47,041 bases of DNA from CALRBF01 sp964646465 (GCA_964646465.1 CAZYEN010000024.1:1-47041), one strand, 5' to 3'; shown: positions 26,307 through 35,405, counted from the first letter of the stretch. Notes: generated by a model from the sequence alone, not told the origin. Numbers and translations: made by a program.

Positions 26307-26567
26307 ATGTCCACACAAGGACCCCAACCGCCCCCATTCCTCCCCTTAGAGAGGAAGCCAGAGCATGTTCTCCGTATTCAGACGGAGCCGAGGCTCCCGT
26401 CTCCTCGTAAGAGGAGGAGTGATAAAATGAAAAGCATTTTACTTTTCATGATGGCATCAGCCATTATGGGGATGGTAATCCCCGCAGGATTAGGGGTTGA
26501 TATGATATCCCTAATCTGGAACTCTATCCGTAGTTCTCCTGTACCTACGGAGGTACACAAGGATTGA
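26307..26567 (+). CDS. Small single-pass membrane protein
   Basis: 86 residues, not recognised. A Pro-rich N-terminus (TQGPQPPPFLPLERKPEH) and a basic cluster (PRKRRSDKMK) precede one hydrophobic segment (MKSILLFMMASAIMGMVIPAGLG, about 42-64) and a short tail, predicting N-in topology. An ATG 21 codons upstream (26244) is in frame, but the sequence there looks like a promoter and leader. It is GC-richer than its neighbours, ends in TGA and is followed by a hairpin terminator. Expression alone as a short unit is likely. Confidence 0.55.
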   Translation: MSTQGPQPPPFLPLERKPEHVLRIQTEPRLPSPRKRRSDKMKSILLFMMASAIMGMVIPAGLGVDMISLIWNSIRSSPVPTEVHKD

Positions 26568-26590
26568 CCTCCTCACAAACTCATCCCCCC

Positions 26591-26626
26591 TCCTCCCGAC
26601 ACCTTGTCGAGGGGATTTTCTTTTCT
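26591..26626 (+). terminator. Terminator of 86-residue gene
   Basis: A stem CGACA/TGTCG extended outward by TCCTC/GGGGA across a C/A mismatch, then a T-rich run to 26626. It abuts the stop of the convergent speD. Confidence 0.7.
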
Positions 26627-26986
26627 CTAATGATTTCTAATTACAATTTGTTTATCAATTTCAGTTGGTTGGAAGATTTTAGCAATTTCATCGAAAAGCC
26701 CTTTGGCATTATCATCATTATCCTTAGTATAATTACAGGTAAAAACATTCAAACTAACATAACCAAACTCTGGCCAAGTATGAAAGGCAATATGAGATTC
26801 TGCAAGTACAACAGCTCCTGTAATACCAGGTTCAAATGAATGATAATAATCCCCAAGTTCATTAAAACCAAAATTTTTAATCAAATCTGATATCTGAGTT
26901 CGGAGTAACTTCATATCAATATTAGCCAAAAAAACTTTATCAATACCTTTGAGATCACCCACAATCTCTATACCCAAATTTTTCAT
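26627..26986 (-). CDS. speD: SpeD-family pyruvoyl decarboxylase (S-adenosylmethionine decarboxylase proenzyme)
   Basis: 119 residues, the short prokaryotic class. Autocleavage at E63-S64 in LAESHIAFHTWPE would make the pyruvoyl group; H69 and C84 (NVFTC) are the other processing and catalytic residues. Canonical role: decarboxylated AdoMet for spermidine synthesis. No speE or other polyamine gene is in the window. SpeD homologues from CPR bacteria and phages are known to have become ornithine or arginine decarboxylases, so the substrate is open. TATAAT ends 12 nt before the ATG. Confidence 0.9.
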   Translation of the reverse strand: MKNLGIEIVGDLKGIDKVFLANIDMKLLRTQISDLIKNFGFNELGDYYHSFEPGITGAVVLAESHIAFHTWPEFGYVSLNVFTCNYTKDNDDNAKGLFDEIAKIFQPTEIDKQIVIRNH

Positions 26987-27117
26987 AGAATTTAGTATAT
27001 TATAAATTTTAACAACCGCTATATCATAATATATTTTTTATATATTTACAAGGGTTTGTATAGGACAAAAAATTATGAATTATACCTAATACATTGTCCT
27101 CTTATTCTATCTCACTT

Positions 27118-28104
27118 TTACCTTATAAATATATAATACAAATATAGCCCATAAGCTCCCAACATCAGATAACCTTCAATTTTACCAACTTTTCTAGCGG
27201 TAAAGATAAAGATTAAGATAAACATAAATACAGTCACAGCTAATAAGGTAAGTATATCTGCCAAATTTTGACCAGTAATAGGAATTGGATTAATAAGACT
27301 AGTTACTCCTAGAATAAAGAATATATTGAATATATTAGACCCCACTACATTCCCAACCGCTAACTCGGAGTGTCCCTTGCGAGCTGCTGCAATACTAGTA
27401 ACTAGCTCAGGTAAACTAGTTCCAAGGGCGACAATAGTAAGTCCAATAAATCCTTGAGCTAATCCCAATTGACTGGCTATATTAACAGCATTATTTACTA
27501 ATAAATAGCTCCCAGAGGCTAAAAAAGTAAGCCCTAACACAATATATACTATAGACTGTGTGATAGACATAAGTTTAATCTCAGGCGCATCATCCGAGTT
27601 ATTTTTGCTAATACTAAAGGTATAGTACATAAAAATCACAAAGAATAACGATAAAATCAAACCACCACTGATACCAATGGTATTAATAGTCTCAACACTA
27701 TTCAAATCAATAGAACCTAGCTCTAATCCATCAATCTGATTTCGAATCCCAAGTATAGTCACCACGACAGCTCCTAAAAGAGTGAAAGGGATTTCCTTCC
27801 AAATAGTATTATGAGGTATATTGATAGGGCTAATAATAGATGTAACACCTAAAATCAGCAAAAAGTTAGCAATATTGGATCCAAAAATATTTCCGAGTGC
27901 CAAGTCATTAGCTCCTTGAGAAGACGAGACTATAGAGACAAGTAATTCAGGAGCACTAGTTCCAAAAGCAATAATAGTAAGCCCAATAATCATAGGAGCT
28001 ACATTGAATTTTTTGGCTACAGCAGAAGCTCCATCTACTAATAAATCTGAACCCTTGATTAAAATATATAAACCTAAGAATAATAGAACAAGTGTAATCA
28101 GCAT
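27118..28104 (-). CDS. Calcium/sodium antiporter (CaCA family, YrbG-like)
   Basis: 328 residues with about ten transmembrane helices in two inverted halves. The two alpha-repeats are clear: GTSAPELLVSI with GNIFGSNIANFLLILG, and GTSLPELVTSI with GNVVGSNIFNIFFILG. They carry the paired acidic residues that bind the cation. It exports Ca2+ (or exchanges K+/Na+) across the cytoplasmic membrane. It is divergent from the MgtE-like gene, with both promoters within about 30 bp. Confidence 0.93.
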   Translation of the reverse strand: MLITLVLLFLGLYILIKGSDLLVDGASAVAKKFNVAPMIIGLTIIAFGTSAPELLVSIVSSSQGANDLALGNIFGSNIANFLLILGVTSIISPINIPHNTIWKEIPFTLLGAVVVTILGIRNQIDGLELGSIDLNSVETINTIGISGGLILSLFFVIFMYYTFSISKNNSDDAPEIKLMSITQSIVYIVLGLTFLASGSYLLVNNAVNIASQLGLAQGFIGLTIVALGTSLPELVTSIAAARKGHSELAVGNVVGSNIFNIFFILGVTSLINPIPITGQNLADILTLLAVTVFMFILIFIFTARKVGKIEGYLMLGAYGLYLYYIFIR

Positions 28105-28133
28105 AGTATAAATTATATTAAATTGTAATCAAT

Positions 28134-28165
28134 ATTATAGCACAATATCCGATATATGTTATAAT
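28134..28165. promoter_or_regulatory. Back-to-back extended -10 promoters (antiporter / MgtE-like)
   Basis: Minus-strand TGCTATAAT at 28134-28142 and plus-strand TGTTATAAT at 28157-28165 drive the two divergent cation-transport genes. The -10 elements are 14 bp apart, so the two polymerases would compete or be coregulated. Confidence 0.6.
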
Positions 28166-28188
28166 TAAATTAATTCAATAATACAAAT

Positions 28189-29166
28189 ATGAGTAACTAT
28201 AAAATTGCAGAGACAGCTGGCAGGATTATGGCCACTAATGTCCCAACAGTGGGCTTGAATGACACTATTCAAGACATTCATAAACAACTAAAAACTAAAG
28301 TCAAAGACTATGAAAGTATAGGCTATATTTATGTAGTTAATAAAAAAAATGTTCTAAGAGGTGTTATAACAATCAAAGAGCTATACTGTCTAGACCACGA
28401 CCAAAAAGCCTATCAGGTTATGGCTAGGAAGTTGATTACAGCTAAACTACATACAGATCAAGAGAGAGTTGCACTTTTGGCCATACAACATAATATTAGA
28501 TCTATCCCAGTAGTTGATCCAAATGGAGTTTTTCAGGGAGTAGTCACTTCAGACACCATACTTAATGTATTACATAATGAAAGCATTGAAGATACCTTGA
28601 AGTCAGTCGGAGTAGGCAATTTAGACAATCCAGCTGTTAATATAATTAAAGCAAATGCAATTACCCATTTTAATAAGCGAGCCCCGTGGCTATTAGGAGG
28701 TTTAGCAGGAGGTTTGGTAGCAGCCTATACCGTGAGTAGATTTGAGAGCTATCTGGAAGCCCAAATTTTATTAGCAGCCTTTATACCTACCATAGTCTAT
28801 ATGGCCGATGCTGTAGGTAGTCAAACCCAGACTATATTTATCCGTTCTCTAAGCTTGCAACATCAATTAAATTTATCACAATATATAAAAAGAGAATTCA
28901 ATATAGTAATGTTATTAGCAATCGTATTAGGTATATTTAGTTATCTATTAGGAGCGGTTATTTTACAATCATTTAGTTTAGGAATGGTTTTGGGAGTTTC
29001 ACTTTTCTTTACCATTATTATGGCGAGCGTTATAGCTATCTTACTACCACTAGTCTTATCTAAACTAAGAATAGACCCAGCCATAGCTAGTGGCCCATTC
29101 GCCACAGTTTTGAGAGATATACTCAGTTTATTGATTTATTTCTTAGTGATTACAGTTTTGATGTAG
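28189..29166 (+). CDS. MgtE-like magnesium channel with CBS pair, N-domain missing
   Basis: 325 residues. A CBS-domain pair (about 10-130) with the Mg2+/nucleotide-sensing fold is followed by five transmembrane helices (about 165-325). YMADAVGSQTQTI in the pore region matches the MgtE signature with its conserved aspartate. The usual N-terminal superhelical domain of about 130 residues is absent, so gating must rely on the CBS pair alone. It imports Mg2+ or a similar divalent cation. The first CBS sequence (RIMATNVPTVGLNDTIQDI) is standard. Confidence 0.88.
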   Translation: MSNYKIAETAGRIMATNVPTVGLNDTIQDIHKQLKTKVKDYESIGYIYVVNKKNVLRGVITIKELYCLDHDQKAYQVMARKLITAKLHTDQERVALLAIQHNIRSIPVVDPNGVFQGVVTSDTILNVLHNESIEDTLKSVGVGNLDNPAVNIIKANAITHFNKRAPWLLGGLAGGLVAAYTVSRFESYLEAQILLAAFIPTIVYMADAVGSQTQTIFIRSLSLQHQLNLSQYIKREFNIVMLLAIVLGIFSYLLGAVILQSFSLGMVLGVSLFFTIIMASVIAILLPLVLSKLRIDPAIASGPFATVLRDILSLLIYFLVITVLM

Positions 29167-29171
29167 TGGGT

Positions 29172-29200
29172 TTGAAACATAATATAATTTATAATATACT
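29172..29200 (+). promoter_or_regulatory. Promoter upstream of rhodanese gene
   Basis: TTGAAA, 17-nt spacer, TATACT; the ATG is 20 nt further on at 29221. Confidence 0.5.
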
Positions 29201-29220
29201 ATAGATAATTAAACTAAATT

Positions 29221-29541
29221 ATGCAAACCATTCAAACCACTGAAGAGTTACAACAAAAAGTTAATAGTCTAGCACAAGACGAAGTTCTGCTAGATGTTAG
29301 GACGCCTGAGGAGTTTCAGCAAGGACATATAGCAGGGGCTATTAATCTTGACATTAGTCATCCTAATATAATGCAGGAAATTGTGAATTTAGATCATTCC
29401 AAAACATATATAGTATATTGCCGAAGTGGTGGTAGATCACAACTAGCCTCAATGATTATGCAACAAAAAGGATTAAAAGTAATCAATAGTAGTGTAGGTA
29501 TTATCCATTGGAATAAAGCGGGCTTAGAACTAATTAAATAA
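29221..29541 (+). CDS. Single-domain rhodanese
   Basis: 106 residues, one rhodanese domain. DVRTPEEFQQGHIAGAINLD is the CH2A-like motif, and the active-site loop CRSGGRS holds catalytic C67. It transfers sulfane sulfur or acts as a sulfur carrier; cytosolic. It is 11 nt upstream of the MscS gene and probably cotranscribed. The acceptor is unknown. Confidence 0.92.
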   Translation: MQTIQTTEELQQKVNSLAQDEVLLDVRTPEEFQQGHIAGAINLDISHPNIMQEIVNLDHSKTYIVYCRSGGRSQLASMIMQQKGLKVINSSVGIIHWNKAGLELIK

Positions 29542-29552
29542 ACTTAAATCAA

Positions 29553-30944
29553 ATGAATTTTACAATACAGAAATTATCCAAACTAAGTCTAGGACTAATA
29601 ATACTGGTTAGCTTAATAGTACCTTCTATCAGCTCCGCCAACCCAATCTCTGGTTTATTACCAAGTGATAGCTCTGTTAATTCACAAGGAGAAGCTCTCA
29701 AAAATAAACAAGAGACCAAAGCCGAATTACAACAAAAGCAAAATCAACTCTTAAGATACACAGATAAACTAAATATAGAAATCCAAGATTTAGAGAGACA
29801 AGAACAAGAGTTGCAAACCAAAATCAACAGCCTAAATGATAGTGTTAAGAACTTAGCTCAGGTAGATCCTAAAAGTAGAGACCAGGAAATAATACAACAG
29901 CGTAAAGACACCGAAGATAATCTCAAAAAAGAATTAGATCAAGCCAAATTAGAATTAGTCGAAATCCAAAAGCAACTCACTGAAAAAAGAGGGCAAGTAG
30001 AAGTAAATAGGGAAGCTATAACTAAAATAGACACTCAAATACAAGAAGTTAATCAACAACTAGAAGAGCAAAAAAATCAATTTTTCAACACTATTATAGC
30101 TAATATACGACAATATGTCCCATATATCATTGGCTTTATAATTTCATTTATAATCTATTTATTCATCAAGAGATTAAATCAACAATATGCACCACCAGCC
30201 ATCAAAGATTTATTTTCAGTAGCCATCAATATAATCTATTTAATAGGAATAGTATTAATGCTAACCTATTTATTCATAGGACAGTTTAGTAATCTCTTTA
30301 CAATTATATCTCTATTCTCAGCCGCTTTAGTAGTGGCATTACAAGATTTTATCTCAAGTTTTTTTGCATGGATATTCATCCGAGCCCGCAATAAATTCAA
30401 AGAAGGAGATATAATTCAAATAGCTGGATTTAGTGGAAATAATCAATACTCAGGACGAGTCAAGAAAATCGAAGCCTTCAGAACTTTGTTAATGGAAAGA
30501 GAAGGAACTCTAGAGGGTGAGAAAATAGACAAAGAAAGAGTTACCGGAAGAATAATCTCCATCCCTAATAATATGTTCTTAAAACAACCCGTCATCAACG
30601 CTACACAAGACAATAAAATAGTCTGGCAAACCTTAGACTTAATTATAACCTTTGAATCCGACTGGAAACAAGCTAAACAAATTCTACAAAAAATCATAGA
30701 CAAAGTGTATACCCCAGAATACATCAAAGAGCATAAAATTACCCAAGCCTATGTACCACAAATTTATACCAGTATAGCTGACACAGGAGTAAGATTATCT
30801 ATCTGGTTCCCCGCTAGTGTAGGAAGTTATCGAGCAATGCTACAAACTCTCTCAGAAAATATTTTATTAGAATTTAAGAAACAATATATCAACCTCGCCT
30901 TCAATACCATCACAGTAGAAATGGCAGACAAGAAAGCTAAATAA
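29553..30944 (+). CDS. MscS-family mechanosensitive channel with periplasmic-type coiled coil
   Basis: 463 residues. An N-terminal signal sequence (about 1-29, cleavage near SSANP) is followed by a long Gln/Glu/Lys coiled coil (about 48-175), three transmembrane helices (about 188-275) and the MscS beta domain with RNKFKEGDIIQIAGF and RIISIPNNMFLKQPV. The coiled coil places a sizeable domain outside the membrane, as in large MscS relatives. It releases solutes on osmotic downshock; regulation through the external domain is an inference. Confidence 0.9.
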   Translation: MNFTIQKLSKLSLGLIILVSLIVPSISSANPISGLLPSDSSVNSQGEALKNKQETKAELQQKQNQLLRYTDKLNIEIQDLERQEQELQTKINSLNDSVKNLAQVDPKSRDQEIIQQRKDTEDNLKKELDQAKLELVEIQKQLTEKRGQVEVNREAITKIDTQIQEVNQQLEEQKNQFFNTIIANIRQYVPYIIGFIISFIIYLFIKRLNQQYAPPAIKDLFSVAINIIYLIGIVLMLTYLFIGQFSNLFTIISLFSAALVVALQDFISSFFAWIFIRARNKFKEGDIIQIAGFSGNNQYSGRVKKIEAFRTLLMEREGTLEGEKIDKERVTGRIISIPNNMFLKQPVINATQDNKIVWQTLDLIITFESDWKQAKQILQKIIDKVYTPEYIKEHKITQAYVPQIYTSIADTGVRLSIWFPASVGSYRAMLQTLSENILLEFKKQYINLAFNTITVEMADKKAK

Positions 30945-30949
30945 GCTAT

Positions 30950-31564
30950 ATGCAATATTTTCTCATACATGGCTATGGCAAAGCCCTCGACATACAAGAG
31001 CCAACTATCCCAGCTAATGGAGGTTTTTATATCTTTGATACAGAAATATCTACCAAACAAGCCTATCCCTATATCTGGGCGGAAGCAGTTCAGAGAAACT
31101 TCCTCACACCCTATAATTTAATAGCCCAAATACAACTATACTATAGAGAAAGATACAAAACAGAAGACACAAAAGAACATCAAAGATTATATCAAGAATT
31201 AGAGTCCCAAAAGCCTAAAACCATCATCGCTCATTCCTCAGGAGCCAGATTATTAGTCAATTATTTAGTAGACTATAAATTACCACCATCAGTCCAAACA
31301 ATCATATTCGTCCAAGCAGATATCAGTAGGGAAGAATTAAATTTGGCAAATTTACCGAACCAAGCAAAATTTATAAACTTTTGGTGCTGGTGGGATCCAG
31401 CCCTTATAACCTCCACATTACTCAATAGATATATCCCAATCGGACTATGTCCACCAGAGCCAAAATATTCCCAATTCTACCCACTATACAAGCTCCCCAA
31501 CCCACATCAAAATATTTGGAAAGATAATAAATTCAAGCAAATTATAGAAGAGACAATTATATGA
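30950..31564 (+). CDS. Small alpha/beta hydrolase (RBBP9/YdeN-like)
   Basis: 204 residues. The start MQYFLIHGYGKA has the oxyanion-hole strand and HG motif. IIAHSSGARLLVNYL carries a GxSxG-like nucleophile elbow (HSSGA). A WWDPAL aspartate and a NPHQN histidine in the C-terminal third complete a possible triad. The family includes serine hydrolases with unclear substrates. Its stop overlaps the dgkA start by 4 nt, which suggests a lipid-related role. Confidence 0.65.
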   Translation: MQYFLIHGYGKALDIQEPTIPANGGFYIFDTEISTKQAYPYIWAEAVQRNFLTPYNLIAQIQLYYRERYKTEDTKEHQRLYQELESQKPKTIIAHSSGARLLVNYLVDYKLPPSVQTIIFVQADISREELNLANLPNQAKFINFWCWWDPALITSTLLNRYIPIGLCPPEPKYSQFYPLYKLPNPHQNIWKDNKFKQIIEETII

Positions 31565-31908
31565 AAAGCCCCCCCAAACACAAACTCTGGCTAGAAGGCC
31601 TACAATACGCCTTTAGCAAAGATAAGAATCTATTCACCCAAACCTTTATAATAATAGCCTTACTAATAATCTTAGAAATATATCTAGAAAATTGGGAGCT
31701 AATCAAACAAACCATACTATTCGGTAGCCTAGTCATAATCCTAGAACTCATCAACACTACCATAGAACTAATTTGTGATTTTATACATCCAGAATGGAAT
31801 ATACAAATCAAGAGGATCAAAGACATCGGCTCCAGCATAGTCGCCATCGCCATACTCACCACCCTCACAATAACAGCAATAGATATTTGGCTGTTGGTTA
31901 GGGGGTAG
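31561..31908 (+). CDS. dgkA: DgkA-family diacylglycerol/undecaprenol kinase
   Basis: 115 residues, three transmembrane helices, preceded by an amphipathic N-terminal helix. The signature LELINTTIELICDFIHPEWN continues with IKRIKDIGSSIVAIA, the ATP and Mg2+ site of DgkA-type lipid kinases. In Gram-positive-like cells the favoured substrate is undecaprenol, recycling the wall-lipid carrier. It is cotranslated with the upstream hydrolase through an ATGA overlap. Confidence 0.92.
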   Translation: MKSPPKHKLWLEGLQYAFSKDKNLFTQTFIIIALLIILEIYLENWELIKQTILFGSLVIILELINTTIELICDFIHPEWNIQIKRIKDIGSSIVAIAILTTLTITAIDIWLLVRG

Positions 31909-31912
31909 GAGG

Positions 31913-32509
31913 ATGTGTATAGTTGCAAAACATCGTATAATGTGTTATAAAAACTATGTTATCTCGCACCAGCTGAAAACTGGAATTTGTACCTTGACAA
32001 AAAAATTCAACATCATAGTCAGAATATCTTTTTTAGATTACTATATTCTTAATAGCCTTGCCCAGGATGGTATAGATTTTCTGAATTCATTCAGTAGAGC
32101 TATGAGGTTAATTAGATTTATATCTGAAGAACAACTAACATCTAATGATGTTGTTATAGAAGAAACCAATGCAAATGTTTTCTCTAGAACAGTTTTAGTT
32201 TTTGGAGATTCGATCAATCTCAACTTGAAATATAGTAGAGGAATATCCCTATGGGTACTTTTACATAGTCTGTATAAACAAGTAACAAGTTTTGAATTTG
32301 AGTTAGAGCTTCCTAGTTCAGAAGAGATCTCAACTAATTTGTTTAAACTGGAACAAAAATATAAAATAAATTATCCAAAATATGAGAAGACAGGGATTTT
32401 AAATATAGGATTAAGATTATATTTTGAAATTTACTGTGGATCAAAACTAGGAAGCACATTCTATCTCAACGGTATACACATTACAGGCATACTTAAACAA
32501 AATGCTTGA
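31913..32509 (+). CDS. Hypothetical protein, start uncertain
   Basis: Up to 198 residues, not recognised. It has no signal peptide. The N-terminal 40 residues look poor in coding quality, and a TATAAT at 31936-31941 suggests the true start is downstream of the ATG at 31913. The body (FLDYYILNSLAQDGIDFLNSFSRAMRLIRF... and FEFELELPSSEEISTNLFKL) is cytosolic with mixed helix and strand. It is separate from dgkA and the AEC transporter; no functional clue. Confidence 0.5.
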   Translation: MCIVAKHRIMCYKNYVISHQLKTGICTLTKKFNIIVRISFLDYYILNSLAQDGIDFLNSFSRAMRLIRFISEEQLTSNDVVIEETNANVFSRTVLVFGDSINLNLKYSRGISLWVLLHSLYKQVTSFEFELELPSSEEISTNLFKLEQKYKINYPKYEKTGILNIGLRLYFEIYCGSKLGSTFYLNGIHITGILKQNA

Positions 32510-32656
32510 AAAAACTTACTATTCGTCCTCATTCCTCTCTTAATAATCTTACTCCTCTCTCTTTCCTTTCTAATTTGTCTACGATCATCTCATCTAGTAC
32601 ATTGCATAACTAAACAACAAGGAGTATAATAAAAAGAGAAATTTAATACAAAATAC

Positions 32657-33589
32657 ATGCTAGAGATATTCGGTATTATTTCCCCTCTATTTATCATTAT
32701 TGTCGCAAGTGCAGTCTTGCAAAAATTTCATTTTATCCAAGGTGATTGGTCGGGGGTATTAAATGACTTTGCCCTCAAAGTGGGATTACCTGTTTTGGTA
32801 TTTACCTCTTTGGCTCAAACTTCATTTTCTTTTCTTGAAAAAGCTCCCTTGATTATTGTTAATTCGGTATTTATTATCGTCAGTTTTTTATTAGCTTTAT
32901 TGTTAGGAAAAATTCTCCGTTTATCTGGTCGTATGGTAAGAACCTTATTTATGTGTTTTGGATTCGGGAATATCGCCTATTTAGGGATTCCCGTCTTAGT
33001 ACAGACCTCAGGAGAAGAAATTTTACCCAATGCTAGTTTAATTATAGCTATATATGTCTTTTGGTTCTTTTCATTAGGGATAGCCTATCTAGAATATAAA
33101 ACTCATCATTCTAAAAAGGGAATTCTGATGACTACTGTGCAGCATATGATCAGAAATCCTATTTTAATTGCAGTTGTCCTAGGTGTTGCTGTCGGAAGTT
33201 TGGGTATCAAGTTACCTAGCATTATATTAGAATCTCTGAATATGATTACCGCCTCAGTTACTCCTACAGTTTTGATTGTCATTGGTCTCTTTATTGGAAA
33301 ATCTCATCGAGGTACCATAAAGGAGTGGATTCCTGTTATTGCATTTTCTTTTTTCACATTAATCCTGTTCCCCGCATTATTATATTATGTAATTAACTTA
33401 TCTAGCTTATCTCTAGACTATTTTGGGAGTTCAATTGTGATGGCAGCAATGCCTTTAGCTATTACTCCTTTTGCCTTGGCAGATACCTATGATTTAGATA
33501 AAACCTTTATTGCTCGTTCCATTGTGTCCAGTACTATTTTATCTGCTATATCTTTGCCTTTATGGATTTCAGTTATACTGATAAGATAA
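32657..33589 (+). CDS. Auxin-efflux-carrier (AEC) family transporter
   Basis: 310 residues, about ten transmembrane helices in two five-helix halves. The start MLEIFGIISPLFIIIVASAVL, the mid-protein FGFGNIAYLGIPVL and the C-terminal AMPLAITPFALADTYDLD are the paired conserved segments of AEC/MleP permeases. Bacterial members carry malate or other carboxylates. Its 3' end overlaps the convergent deaminase gene by 21 nt. Confidence 0.88.
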   Translation: MLEIFGIISPLFIIIVASAVLQKFHFIQGDWSGVLNDFALKVGLPVLVFTSLAQTSFSFLEKAPLIIVNSVFIIVSFLLALLLGKILRLSGRMVRTLFMCFGFGNIAYLGIPVLVQTSGEEILPNASLIIAIYVFWFFSLGIAYLEYKTHHSKKGILMTTVQHMIRNPILIAVVLGVAVGSLGIKLPSIILESLNMITASVTPTVLIVIGLFIGKSHRGTIKEWIPVIAFSFFTLILFPALLYYVINLSSLSLDYFGSSIVMAAMPLAITPFALADTYDLDKTFIARSIVSSTILSAISLPLWISVILIR

Positions 33590-34051
33590 TAGATTATACT
33601 CATCCGTATCATAGACACATATTCCATCTTCATGCCAGAGGACAAATTCTTGTATCCCCACATCAAGTGACATTTTGCTACATATGGTGCAATAGGGATT
33701 CCCTGCTCGAGTAGCACTATTCTCTTCATCTAATCGCATAAAGTATAGTCTTGAGCCTATTATCTTGTCTGAGTTACGCGCAAGGGCATCCATAATAGCT
33801 CTTTGCTCTGCATGGATACAACAGGTTTTGTCCGTCACTTTACGGTGATAGGAGTCTTTATCATGATTACATCGTCTTTGATTTTCTTGATTATGGGCGG
33901 GACTATTGATACCCTTGCCGATAATCTGATGATTAGCGACAATAATAGATCCACATTTACTTCGCTCACAACTTGCTGACTTTGCAAGCTCAGCGGTATA
34001 TTCCAAATAGTTCTTTGCCTCTTCCTCTTCTTTTCCTGATAAAGATCTCAT
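33569..34051 (-). CDS. Deoxycytidylate-deaminase-like zinc protein (ComEB family)
   Basis: 160 residues. The zinc and catalytic motif is CCIHAEQRAI (H80, E82) with PYCTIC (C121, C124) as the second half. Around residues 60-78 an extra RRCNHDK...TDKTCC segment with more Cys and His resembles the second zinc site of dCMP deaminases. The substrate could be dCMP or another cytosine-type compound. Its start overlaps the Nudix gene by 4 nt (ATGA), suggesting a nucleotide-salvage or clean-up pair. Confidence 0.8.
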   Translation of the reverse strand: MRSLSGKEEEEAKNYLEYTAELAKSASCERSKCGSIIVANHQIIGKGINSPAHNQENQRRCNHDKDSYHRKVTDKTCCIHAEQRAIMDALARNSDKIIGSRLYFMRLDEENSATRAGNPYCTICSKMSLDVGIQEFVLWHEDGICVYDTDEYNLLSYQYN

Positions 34052-34518
34052 ATAATGAATTCTCTATCCTTAATTATATCAAGCATAACGTTTGTCCTCT
34101 TTTCAAGATTTGGTAAATGATCTATTGAGAAAAAATCTAATTCTAAACCCTCATTATCATTAATCTGTAATTCTCCCTCAAATTCGACAGCCTTAAATAA
34201 AGCTATTACACTATACATCTCATCATTATTAGGGTATTTATAATAGAATTCTTTTCCAGAGCAAGTTTGAATAAACTCAAATTTGCTACATATTAAATTT
34301 GTTTCTTCAAAGAGTTCTCTTCTAGCTGTCTCTTCAAATGTTTCACCGAGCTCCATAGCTCCACCAGGTAATCCCCAATCATTTGTATCAGATCTATGTT
34401 GAAGTAAAATCTCCTTATTTTCATTGAATACAACAATCACAGAACCTGGTATTAATAGAGGTATGCTACCTACTTTCTTTCTTAGACTCAAAAGATAATT
34501 TTCTTCTTCTTTTAGCAT
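34048..34518 (-). CDS. Nudix hydrolase
   Basis: 156 residues with a complete Nudix box (about 52-74, GAMELGETFEETARRELFEE). The preceding HRSDTNDWGLPGG is typical of MutT/ADP-ribose-type hydrolases of 8-oxo or canonical nucleoside diphosphate derivatives; the exact substrate is not predictable. It is cotranscribed with the deaminase. TATAAT lies about 30 nt upstream (34549-34554 on the minus strand). Confidence 0.88.
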   Translation of the reverse strand: MLKEEENYLLSLRKKVGSIPLLIPGSVIVVFNENKEILLQHRSDTNDWGLPGGAMELGETFEETARRELFEETNLICSKFEFIQTCSGKEFYYKYPNNDEMYSVIALFKAVEFEGELQINDNEGLELDFFSIDHLPNLEKRTNVMLDIIKDREFII

Positions 34519-34674
34519 ACTTATATCATTAAAATCTACCTATTCTTTATTATATACTAATATAGAGTAACTTACATCTTTTCCCACACCTCATCTCTTT
34601 GATTTTACTCCATATTTATGGTTTATAATATTATTATCTTTTGCCTCTTCCTTCTCTTATAAATATCTCATAAA

Positions 34675-35142
34675 TTATTTCCCCTTCTGCGTTGTTCGTT
34701 TTTTTGCTTCATTGGTAAGAGCATAGCTTTCTCTTCTGGTAATTGTTTTAATATATTCTACTTTGCGAAATCGTAATGCACTCCAATCTTCATCGATTGA
34801 TACTTGTCTGACTGGTTCTAAGTTATAGGTTCCTAATACATGAAAACCAGTATCACGATTAAACTCACAGGTATATCGTTTTGAACTTGCTTTGGGATAA
34901 CATAACCAAATTATCGTATCACCAATAAATTTATGATTATTCTCTGAAATAAACGTATCAATTTCAGATTGAGTTGTTACAAAACATAAAATAAACTCGA
35001 TTTCTTTTATATGTACTGTATCTGCTACTATATGAGTTATCGATTCCATCTTTTGTAACTCCTGTTTAAATGTCTGTGAAGAATTAATAGAAACAATATG
35101 AGAATGATCTTTGAAATTTAATTTTTTAAAAAGTGGAGTCAT
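34675..35142 (-). CDS. DUF3052-like protein
   Basis: 155 residues. IWLCYPKASSKRYTCEFNRDTG and EPVRQVSIDEDWSALRFRKVE resemble conserved segments of a widespread small cytosolic family recalled here as DUF3052-like; the family number is from memory and not checked. No catalytic residues are known. It has a strong-looking TTGACA promoter and stands alone beside the first tRNA-relic block at 35.2 kb. Confidence 0.6.
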   Translation of the reverse strand: MTPLFKKLNFKDHSHIVSINSSQTFKQELQKMESITHIVADTVHIKEIEFILCFVTTQSEIDTFISENNHKFIGDTIIWLCYPKASSKRYTCEFNRDTGFHVLGTYNLEPVRQVSIDEDWSALRFRKVEYIKTITRRESYALTNEAKKRTTQKGK

Positions 35143-35173
35143 ATATGTATTTAATAATTGAATCTTTATACAG

Positions 35174-35200
35174 AGTATAAGAAAAGTATGTTCTTGTCAA
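35174..35200 (-). promoter_or_regulatory. TTGACA promoter of DUF3052-like gene
   Basis: Minus-strand TTGACA (35195-35200), 15-nt spacer, TATACT (35174-35179); TACTCT at 17-nt spacing overlaps it. The layout matches the promoter of the ricin-domain gene. Confidence 0.55.
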
Positions 35201-35230
35201 TATCACAGAATGGGGGCATTGTACATCTTT

Positions 35231-35323
35231 GCTTCGGGAGAAGAAGTGTGTTCAAATATTTGAGGGGGGGGGTGAAATTAGAGGTTAACCCACTAGTTTT
35301 TTTACTATAGTTTGAAAGGAGAT
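35231..35323 (-). repeat. Degenerate tRNA-end/ACTATAGTTT block, copy R1
   Basis: The most decayed copy. On the plus strand it keeps CTTCGGGAG, then GTTCAAATATTTGAGG in place of GTTCGAACCTTTGAGTGG, then AACCCAC and ACTATAGTTT, in the same order as the better copies at 42.0 and 44.9 kb. Confidence 0.5.
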
Positions 35324-35405
35324 AAATTTTATCAGTAGACAAAATTTACATAAATGGTTATAGTTAAAATATATAGATCAAAATATTTTTAAAACACAAT
35401 TCAAT

